In this document: positions 57,461 to 64,000 of the stretch, piece after piece | Layout: every line of letters begins with the position of its first letter | How positions within the stretch are numbered: position 1 is the stretch's first letter | Assembly (NCBI RefSeq): GCF_006385555.1 | Contig: NZ_CP041036.1 | Coordinates: forward strand, 4,216,001 to 4,280,000 | Reading direction: 5' to 3' | Length of the DNA stretch: 64,000 nucleotides | Source of the DNA: Shewanella polaris | GTDB lineage: Bacteria; Pseudomonadota; Gammaproteobacteria; Enterobacterales; Shewanellaceae | Position numbers and translations under genes: made by a program | The notes under the pieces: model-generated | Told to the model about the DNA's origin: nothing | Databases searched by the model: none | The model's input: the letters and a program-made list of their open reading frames with translations, nothing else

Positions 57461-57619
57461 AAATTTACTCTTTGATTAGTCTAATTGACGCTAGCATATC
57501 AAATTCAATTGGCGATTGATAACAGGGCATTTATATCGCAACCTTTCACCAATAAATTCTGCATATTCTGGGCCAAATAAATGTTATCATTAGCACATAT
57601 TGACTTGAGGTTTATGACT

Positions 57620-58153
57620 ATGAAAATTGTTGGCGATTCAGAGCTATTTCAACAACCCTATGATAATGATGACAACTATGTCAGCAGAACAGGTGTAAAA
57701 AAAGAAAGTGAGGATGCTCAAGCACTTGGTATGCGTTTGATTGCCCTGAGCAAAACTCAATTAGACAAAATGGGTTTAGATGAGTTTCTATATGATGCGA
57801 TTCTAAAAACAAAACTGATTAAACAAAAAACCGAAGCCTATCGCCGCCATATGCAATACATTGGTAAATTGATGCGCGGATTTGAGCATGAACCTATTGA
57901 AGCAGCACTCGATAAAGTGTTAAACAAAAACAATAATGAAGCCGCGCAAATACAGATTTTCGAAAAAATGCGTGAGCGTTTATTAACTAATGGTGATGAT
58001 GAAATTCAAACATTACTGGATCTACATCCACAATTTGAACGTCAAAAATTGCGTCAGCTGATCCGCCAAGCTAATAAAGAACTGTCTAAAGGAACGGAAT
58101 CAAAATCATCAAAAGAATTGTTCAAATATTTACGATCTGAAATTAAAGACTAA
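57620..58153 (+). CDS. darP: Ribosome-associated protein DarP (YjgA)
   Basis: A 177-residue charged helical protein of the DarP/YjgA family. DarP associates with the precursor 50S subunit and helps peptidyl-transferase centre maturation. Conserved stretches are YRRHMQYIGKLMR, EPIEAALDKVLNKNN and FERQKLRQLIRQANKE, ending with ELFKYLRSEIK. The longest frame begins at 57581. I choose the ATG at 57620 because GAGG lies nine bases before it; an ATG two codons earlier (57614) is too close to that site. It is divergent from pmbA. Confidence 0.93.
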   Translation: MKIVGDSELFQQPYDNDDNYVSRTGVKKESEDAQALGMRLIALSKTQLDKMGLDEFLYDAILKTKLIKQKTEAYRRHMQYIGKLMRGFEHEPIEAALDKVLNKNNNEAAQIQIFEKMRERLLTNGDDEIQTLLDLHPQFERQKLRQLIRQANKELSKGTESKSSKELFKYLRSEIKD

Positions 58154-58183
58154 TACGGCTTAAAGAGAATAAGGATGTTGCTA

Positions 58184-60664
58184 ATGCGGCTTAAAATGGT
58201 AATTCGCACACTGTTGTTATCATTAGTTTCAATGGTGTTTTTTACAGGTTGTAACGGTGCCGCAGATGGTACCGATACCCCTGAATTAAATGGTAGTTTT
58301 AGCATTACGGTTAGCTACCAAGATGTCATTAATGGCCAATGTGATGCTAGTACTAGTTCACTCATTTTTGATATTAATAAGAGTTTTTGTGCTGTGGCTC
58401 AGCTTAAGCAAGGCAATATTAATGTCAGTGGAGCCCTCATTACCTTTAGCACCACCAATGCCAGCTTAAGCCAATCTTCTGTATTAACTTCATCCTCTGG
58501 CATTGCGACGACGATAGTTAGCTCCACTAGCACAGAAGCTGATACCTTAACAGCGAGCTACACATCAGATGATGATGACTCTGTTAGCGACAGTCGTAAT
58601 TACCAATTTAAAGAATATAACACCACAGCCCCAGTTGAAGCACTTAACATAACCGCATCAATTAGCGATGCAACGGGCCCTATTACACGCTTTAATGTTG
58701 ATCATACCGTTCAACTCAACGCTTTGATTACTGACAGTAATAATCAAGGTATTGCCAACCAAATTGTGACATTTAATGCAGGTAGCGCGACGTTAACCCC
58801 AGCAACAGCGCTAACAAAAACCTCTGGTATTGCCACCCTTAACTTTACGCCGTCAGATTCAGATCTGGGTGCAAGTTTACTCACGGTCACAACCGAATAC
58901 GAAGACACAACCCTCACGAGCTCCAGTGCTTATGAAGTATTAGCAAGTGACGACATTGCTATTGATGGCATAGTGAAGATAGGAGCGTATGATGAAAATG
59001 ACGAGTTTGTTGAGGGGGAATTAGCGACAACACTTGTTGCTGATAGCGATGGTAATTATACCATTAGCGCAGGTGGCACATTTGGAGTTACAGCTACTCT
59101 GATAACGGAGAGCTCCGATGGCGCAGTTACACGCTTGCAAAGTCCAACCAGTATTAGTTTTAGTTCAGACTGTACCAGCGGCGACGATGCGACCTTAGAC
59201 TCACCAGTTACTAGCTTGTCTGGCTCAGCAAACTCCACATTTTCAGATATTAGTTGCAGCGGTAATAGTGAGCGCAGTGATACCATAATCGCAACAGCAA
59301 CGGTTAACGACACTAGCTTAAGCGCAAGCATACCTTTTACGTTAGCGCGTCAAACCTTGTCTAATATCAGTTTTGTTTCTGCTGAACCAAGCCAAATTCG
59401 TATCAAAGGTTCTGGCGGTACTGATACCACCGAGTCTTCTTTAGTGACCTTCTTAGTGAGCAGTGCTAATGGCCAACCTGCAGCACAACAAACGGTTAAT
59501 TTCAGCTTAGATACCAGTGTTGGTGGTTTACAATTTGCTAATGGTGAAGTATCGGACAGCAGTATTACAAACTCTGAAGGTTTAGTGAGTGTCAGAGTGC
59601 AAGCCGGTACGATCCCTACACCTGTACGTGTAATGGTATCAACCACTGATGTAGACACTAATAAAACAATTACCAGTCAATCAGAGCAGCTAACGGTCAA
59701 TACCGGTTTACCGCAACAGTTAGGTTTTAGTCTTTCAAGATCAATCGGTAACCCAGAAGCTGGCGATAACAATGGTGAAGAAGTCACCATTACAGCTTAT
59801 GCCTCTGACAGCTTTGCTAACCCAGCACCAGATGATACCACCATCAATTTTACCGCAGAAGGTGGCCAAATTGAGCCATCGTGTACCATAGTAAACGGAA
59901 CATGTTCAGTCACTTGGACCTCTGCATCACCTCGGGTGAGCGATCACCGCATCACCATTTTAGCTTATGCCTTAGGACACGAAACCTTTTTTGATACCAA
60001 TGGCAATAATGTATTTGATGATGACGATGGTGGCGTGGTTAATGGCTGCTTAAGCGGTACAACGTCTGTAGAGTGTAGTGGCAATGGTATGGATGTAGAA
60101 ACCTACCATGACGGCGGCTTCGTTGATTTACCCGATGCCTTTAGAGATGATAATGAATCAGGCACACATCAATCAGGTGAACCTTACTTTAATATTCAAG
60201 CCAGTGACACATACCAAGCGGCTGATAGTAAATTTAACGGCCCACAGTGCCAAGGTAGCTTGTGTGACAGCGATGCCATGACCACTTATATCCGTAAAGC
60301 GTTGGTATTAACAATGTCAGGCTCTAACGCCAATTTTGTAGTGAGTCAAAATGGCACTGTCATTAATGATTACGACACTGATATTCAGCCTATCGCACTA
60401 GATGAAACTGCTCAGTTTGATGTAGTACTCACAGATAGCGCTAATCAAATATTACCTTTTGGTACAACCTTAACCGTTGCTAGCACCGAAGGTGATTTAC
60501 AATTCTCTGGCTATACCGTGCCAAACAAGAGCGCTGCTGGTGGGACATCAACGTCCTTTACCTTGGAAAATGTTGGAACTGCTGGTATCAGCCAAGTCAC
60601 ACTGACAACCACTACGCCTAAAGGTGTGGTCACTGAATTGAAGTTTTATGTGACCTTATCATAA
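58184..60664 (+). CDS. Large lipoprotein with Ig-like (Big_1/invasin) domains
   Basis: An 826-residue surface lipoprotein (lipobox FFTGC). It has repeated bacterial Ig-like domains of the Big_1/intimin type; three clear ones carry the patterns VSGALITFSTTNASLSQS, IANQIVTFNAGSATLTP and AAQQTVNFSLDTSVGGLQF, each followed by SG-IAT or EG-LVS. A later segment has a calcium-loop-like DTNGNNVFDDDDGG and FRDDNESGTHQSGEP. It could be an adhesin or scaffold. The start at 58184 is chosen because AAGGA lies eight bases upstream; the frame opens three codons earlier. It starts 30 bases after darP and may be co-transcribed. Confidence 0.8.
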   Translation: MRLKMVIRTLLLSLVSMVFFTGCNGAADGTDTPELNGSFSITVSYQDVINGQCDASTSSLIFDINKSFCAVAQLKQGNINVSGALITFSTTNASLSQSSVLTSSSGIATTIVSSTSTEADTLTASYTSDDDDSVSDSRNYQFKEYNTTAPVEALNITASISDATGPITRFNVDHTVQLNALITDSNNQGIANQIVTFNAGSATLTPATALTKTSGIATLNFTPSDSDLGASLLTVTTEYEDTTLTSSSAYEVLASDDIAIDGIVKIGAYDENDEFVEGELATTLVADSDGNYTISAGGTFGVTATLITESSDGAVTRLQSPTSISFSSDCTSGDDATLDSPVTSLSGSANSTFSDISCSGNSERSDTIIATATVNDTSLSASIPFTLARQTLSNISFVSAEPSQIRIKGSGGTDTTESSLVTFLVSSANGQPAAQQTVNFSLDTSVGGLQFANGEVSDSSITNSEGLVSVRVQAGTIPTPVRVMVSTTDVDTNKTITSQSEQLTVNTGLPQQLGFSLSRSIGNPEAGDNNGEEVTITAYASDSFANPAPDDTTINFTAEGGQIEPSCTIVNGTCSVTWTSASPRVSDHRITILAYALGHETFFDTNGNNVFDDDDGGVVNGCLSGTTSVECSGNGMDVETYHDGGFVDLPDAFRDDNESGTHQSGEPYFNIQASDTYQAADSKFNGPQCQGSLCDSDAMTTYIRKALVLTMSGSNANFVVSQNGTVINDYDTDIQPIALDETAQFDVVLTDSANQILPFGTTLTVASTEGDLQFSGYTVPNKSAAGGTSTSFTLENVGTAGISQVTLTTTTPKGVVTELKFYVTLS

Positions 60665-60680
60665 ACAAAAAATTGTTCTT

Positions 60681-60709
60681 AAAGCCTGCTATTTAAGCAG
60701 GCTTTTTTT
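60681..60709 (+). terminator. Terminator of the Ig-like lipoprotein gene
   Basis: Stem AAAGCCTGCT / AGCAGGCTTT with a five-base loop and a T7 tail, 16 bases after the stop. Confidence 0.92.
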
Positions 60710-60950
60710 ATACTTGGCATTAACAAATATGTTGATACAATAAGACATGTTATACGGTATTAAATCGATACTTTGTTGAAATAAAGAGCTATTTCCCTAA
60801 CTGACCTTATGTTCAGTTTACAAATTGTTCAACTAGTAAATAGTGCACAACATCCTTCGTTTCGATACCATCAATAGCATCTGTAAACAGGGCTAGTTTA
60901 CTATTTCGAGGGACCGATTTATGACTCTCGACGCATACTAAGGAATAATA

Positions 60951-61352
60951 ATGCGCAAAATTTCTCTACTTTCTATCTTATCAGCAGGCGTACTACTCAC
61001 CGCTTGTGCAGCTAAACCACCCATCGTGGCTCAAAACAAAACGGTTGTCGTTAATGACCAAACTATCGTGCTTGGTGGATCCTATGATAAAGAAAAAAAT
61101 AAACTGCAACTGACCGCCAATGGTGATCCGATCATGCAGGGTCGATTCCCGCCAATGACTCCTACTCAAAACCTTAATGCCAACTTTAAAGATATGAAGT
61201 TTAAAGGTGATTGTTACTTTGGTTCGGTACTCGGAGATCAAGGTGGAAGCTTTGGTATTGTTGCTAGCATTGTTCAATCGGCAAAATCGAGCACTGCAGA
61301 CAAATGCGACATCTTTATCGATGGCACCAAGCAAGAAACACTGTACTTCTAG
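60951..61352 (+). CDS. Small lipoprotein of unknown function
   Basis: A 133-residue lipoprotein with lipobox LLTAC (Cys19) and an AAGGA ribosome site seven bases before the ATG. Two Cys in the mature part (GDCYFGSVLG and DKCDIFIDG) could form a disulfide. No family is recognised. Monocistronic. Confidence 0.7.
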   Translation: MRKISLLSILSAGVLLTACAAKPPIVAQNKTVVVNDQTIVLGGSYDKEKNKLQLTANGDPIMQGRFPPMTPTQNLNANFKDMKFKGDCYFGSVLGDQGGSFGIVASIVQSAKSSTADKCDIFIDGTKQETLYF

Positions 61353-61651
61353 TTAGACACATTAATTAAGCGCTAGCCCTGCTTACTTCCTTGCTAAACT
61401 ATAAGACAAATAACTTCGCACTATTATAGTGCACCTCTTATTTAATAAGGCACTAAATTAATTCAATGCTCAAATAACGAATGAGTTAATAGACTGTTTT
61501 AACTATAGTTTACAGTATGGTCTAATCTTTGCTGTTACAAGTATTATAACCTTACCGCTCGTCAGCACTTAATCGAGTGTATTACTGGTGTCATCACTTT
61601 TATGTAAACGTTACTAGAGTGACTTGATGAATAGCCCTTGTTGAGAATTGA
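61353..61651. other. 299-base intergenic region upstream of the LysR gene
   Basis: It contains the palindrome GCACTAT-T-ATAGTGC (61418-61432), 220 bases before the LysR start. No gene was seen. No terminator for the upstream lipoprotein gene is obvious. Confidence 0.4.
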
Positions 61652-62542
61652 ATGATCCCTTTACACACATCTATGCGCGGCCTACGTTGTTTTTGTGTTG
61701 CAGCAGAATGCTTGAGCTTTAAAGAAACCGCTAAAAAACTCTACCTCACTCCCTCAGCGGTAAGCCATCAAATTAAGCAGTTGGAAGGCTCATTAAACCA
61801 AGCCCTATTTATTCGCCAAACTCGTGCAGTAATATTAACTGAAGTCGGCATCCGCTTTTATCAAGAAGTTGAACCTATCATGCAGCAACTGGTGAATACG
61901 GTAAGTGAATTTAGCCAATCAGAACGCATGTTAGAAGTCAGTATTTCGATGCCAGAATTTTTTGCCAGTGAGTTATTTATGCCCAAACTCATTGGTTGGT
62001 CATCCAAATACCCCAACATCAATCTTAAATTAGAAACCATCAAGTCACGTATCGACACCATCAAGCATACTGACGTCTCAATTATGCTCTCTGGTAAACA
62101 ACAGCCTAGTGCAGATGTGTATGACTTATTTCCAATCACCTATATTCCGGCGTGCAATGCATCAGTCCATGCAGAGTTATCATTGCAAGGCTTTAAAGCA
62201 TTAACTCAAGTGCCATTAATATTGCATAAAGCTAGGCCACACGCATGGCATCAATGGGCTGAAAGTGTCGGATTTGATGGTTTTCAGCCGAAACAAATTA
62301 TCCAATTAGACAGTATGTTTAGTGTCGCGCGCGCGGCAGAACAAGGACTTGGAGTGGCATTAATCCCGCTTCCCATTAGCCAGGCATGGTTTGATAACAA
62401 CACCCTTCAGTCATTATTTCCCCATCCACTTTATAGCCATGACCGCTATTACCTCACCCGTCACACCAATGAACAGCAGCGACCAGAAGTGCAATTGCTA
62501 ATAGATTGGATCCTTAAAAGCTTTCATGATGAAAGCCATTAA
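61652..62542 (+). CDS. LysR-family transcriptional regulator (GcvA-like)
   Basis: A 296-residue regulator with an N-terminal winged helix (about 9-67: FKETAKKLYLTPSAVSHQIKQLE) and a LysR substrate-binding domain (about 95-290). The N-terminus and the residues around SMRGLRCFCVAAE resemble the GcvA branch. The target is unknown. It is convergent with the TDT channel gene, ten bases apart at their ends, so is not obviously its regulator. Confidence 0.9.
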   Translation: MIPLHTSMRGLRCFCVAAECLSFKETAKKLYLTPSAVSHQIKQLEGSLNQALFIRQTRAVILTEVGIRFYQEVEPIMQQLVNTVSEFSQSERMLEVSISMPEFFASELFMPKLIGWSSKYPNINLKLETIKSRIDTIKHTDVSIMLSGKQQPSADVYDLFPITYIPACNASVHAELSLQGFKALTQVPLILHKARPHAWHQWAESVGFDGFQPKQIIQLDSMFSVARAAEQGLGVALIPLPISQAWFDNNTLQSLFPHPLYSHDRYYLTRHTNEQQRPEVQLLIDWILKSFHDESH

Positions 62543-62552
62543 TTATCGCCTC

Positions 62553-63536
62553 TTAACCCTGGGGCAGGCTAAATAATTTGCCATTAAAAACACGTATTAA
62601 TGTTTGGTAAAAAACCCAAACAATGATGATTGTAGAAACAACAATCATCACTTGTGCTAAATATGCATAAAAAACAAAACCAGTTTGAGCAAACATAACC
62701 AGTGTTGCTACTGCCATTGCCGTTAAAGGGAAAGTATAGGCCCAAGCAGAAATATAAAACTTTTTACCCAAGAAGCTTCTACACATACTGAAAATCAGGA
62801 TGGTAAAAATGAGTGCGATATTAAAAAGCATGGTCCCAAAAAAATCCAACTGATTACCATTTATATTTAAATATGCAATCAAGCTCGCCGCTGGCGGTGC
62901 GATTAAAATGAACAGTGTTGGAATAAATTGCTCTGCAATAGGACCGTGAAAAATAATACGATTAATCAGTATAGGCAGCAAAATAATCCAAAAAAATATC
63001 CCTACACTAAAGAAAAACATCAATACGGGAATAGGTACAATGCCGACACCGCCAAAGGGAGCAATCAAATTACCCACTATAGGGATCATCCACGCGGGTG
63101 TTGCATGTTGTAATTGCATATCGTTATTCATCCAAAAAGAAAAGCAATAACAAGTCACAAAAAGCTCTAATATCGCTCCTATCCACCAGATAACTGACGC
63201 CCCAGGGAGGTCTAAGTTACCCAAAATAGTGGCAATCAACAGAAATGAAACTGCAATAGCGCCAAAAAATACTGATTTAACTTGATGTCGTAACTCTTCC
63301 AACACAGCATCTCTATGCACAATACATTTAATTAAAAAAGTAATAGATACCAACGCAAAAACAAGTATCGTTACACCTGCTAAAATTTCTCCAATAATCT
63401 GAGGATAATGTAATACGGTCGTGGCACGTAAATACATCAGCGTTAATCCAGAAAGCCCCATTACCGAAGAAAATAACATCACTGCAAAATTTCTTAACTT
63501 AGAAGGTTTTTGTTGAACGACCTCTTGAGACTTCAT
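62553..63536 (-). CDS. TDT/SLAC1-family membrane channel or transporter
   Basis: A 327-residue protein with ten predicted membrane segments of the tellurite-resistance/dicarboxylate transporter (TehA/SLAC1) fold. Signature parts are FAVMLFSSVMGLSGLTLMY near the start, TPAWMIPIVGNLIAP in segment 5 and GVGIVPIPVLMFFFSVGIFFW. The Phe gate of TehA lies in this part of the sequence but cannot be placed with certainty. The family passes small anions (nitrate, chloride, sulfite, malate). The start at 63536 has AAGGGG nine bases before it; the longer frame begins with TTG. It is divergent from an ArsR regulator. Confidence 0.85.
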   Translation of the reverse strand: MKSQEVVQQKPSKLRNFAVMLFSSVMGLSGLTLMYLRATTVLHYPQIIGEILAGVTILVFALVSITFLIKCIVHRDAVLEELRHQVKSVFFGAIAVSFLLIATILGNLDLPGASVIWWIGAILELFVTCYCFSFWMNNDMQLQHATPAWMIPIVGNLIAPFGGVGIVPIPVLMFFFSVGIFFWIILLPILINRIIFHGPIAEQFIPTLFILIAPPAASLIAYLNINGNQLDFFGTMLFNIALIFTILIFSMCRSFLGKKFYISAWAYTFPLTAMAVATLVMFAQTGFVFYAYLAQVMIVVSTIIIVWVFYQTLIRVFNGKLFSLPQG

Positions 63537-63555
63537 CAAACCCAACCCCTTTTAT

Positions 63556-63575
63556 TAATCGTTATTTTACGATTA
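63556..63575. promoter_or_regulatory. Palindromic operator between the TDT channel and ArsR genes
   Basis: TAATCGT-N6-ACGATTA, perfect seven-base arms within the AT-rich TATTAATCGT...ACGATTATTAA. Length and symmetry fit ArsR/SmtB-type operators. It lies just upstream of the TDT start, so the ArsR protein may repress the channel gene. Confidence 0.5.
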
Positions 63576-63687
63576 TTAAGCGCCTGAGCATTATTTTTGT
63601 CAAGTCTAATAGTAAGTTGTAAACCATACTTTTATAATGTTCAATGTACTTTAACGATGATGTCATCTAATTACGGAGGAAAACGAA

Positions 63688-64000
63688 ATGCTGTCTAAAC
63701 AAAATTTATCCAATGATATGTTTAGTACCACAGAGGATGAGCGGGCAAGAGAACAACAATTCGCCCTCATTGCTAAAGCATTATCGCATCCAGCTAGATT
63801 ACGTATTTTAAAAATTCTAATAAAATTAGATGACAGGGAGGGAGGTTGTTTAAATGGCGCACTGGTTCCCCATATCGGATTGGCTCAGTCAACCGTTTCA
63901 GAACATCTTCGCGTGTTAAAAAAATCAGGCCTTATTCGTGCCGAATCGACACCACCTAAAGTGTGTTATTTCATTAATAAAGAAAAATTAAAAGCATTTA
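63688..64000 (+). CDS. ArsR-family transcriptional regulator, partial (runs off the window)
   Basis: 104 codons are visible, from an ATG with GGAGGA seven bases upstream to the window end, with no stop. The winged helix has ALSHPARLRILKILIKL and then GLAQSTVSEHLRVLKKSGLI, the ArsR recognition helix. Two Cys are visible (GGCLNGA and KVCYFI); they are not arranged in the ELCVCDL metal box of ArsR itself, so the inducer may not be a metal. It is divergent from the TDT channel gene. Confidence 0.9.
   Translation, partial: MLSKQNLSNDMFSTTEDERAREQQFALIAKALSHPARLRILKILIKLDDREGGCLNGALVPHIGLAQSTVSEHLRVLKKSGLIRAESTPPKVCYFINKEKLKAF

Noticed and set aside
1..64000. CRISPR arrays, tRNA or rRNA genes, prophage
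   Set aside because: No regularly spaced repeats, tRNA-like cloverleaf or phage structural genes were noticed; the only mobile element seen is the IS3 copy. A tRNA scan and BLAST would be decisive.

Overview
The window reads as chromosome of a marine, cold-water gammaproteobacterium of the genus Shewanella. The main evidence is a periplasmic tetraheme flavocytochrome c3 fumarate reductase (15686-17476) that, from memory, is nearly identical to the Fcc3 of S. frigidimarina. Supporting evidence is a nuclease with a GlyGly-CTERM tail, the long-type PurC, and low-to-moderate GC with AT-rich intergenic regions. No rRNA, tRNA or CRISPR array was seen.

Layout. 1-3.8 kb: the 3' end of an M1 aminopeptidase gene, a DUF6702 protein and a DauA-like SulP transporter. 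3.9-11.7 kb: a minus-strand operon coding an outer-membrane factor, adaptor, RND pump, OmpR-type regulator and histidine kinase, with a direct-repeat regulator box upstream. 11.9-20.6 kb: a respiratory block with a sensor kinase and an NtrC-like regulator divergent from fccA, and a DASS-family dicarboxylate transporter. An IS3-family element sits between fccA and its terminator. 21.2-26.2 kb: a VOC protein and an mprF-acvB pair for lysyl-phosphatidylglycerol synthesis and hydrolysis. 26.3-30.2 kb: a DUF1499 protein and norR divergent from hmp, with three NorR-type sites between them.

30.4-35.8 kb is the most unusual locus. An apparently single operon carries an Mla-type phospholipid transport system (mlaA, mlaF, mlaE, mlaD, mlaC) interleaved with a full RsbU/RsbV/RsbW-like partner switch: PP2C phosphatase, STAS protein and HATPase kinase. 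I infer that phosphorylation of the STAS protein, which takes the place of MlaB, gates lipid transport.

36-46.2 kb is mostly housekeeping: ssb, yajR, uvrA, an M28 peptidase, the DEAD-box helicase deaD, a small membrane protein missed by simple ORF calling, and an EamA exporter. 46.4-60.7 kb: purC, a Fur-boxed TonB siderophore receptor, an extracellular nuclease, a chemoreceptor, a surface lipoprotein, pmbA divergent from darP/yjgA, and a large Ig-like lipoprotein. 60.9-64 kb: a small lipoprotein, a LysR regulator, and a TDT/SLAC1-type channel divergent from a truncated ArsR regulator with a palindromic operator between them.

Many start codons are set inside the longest open frame because a good Shine-Dalgarno sequence or a signal peptide lies there; these choices are noted in each entry.
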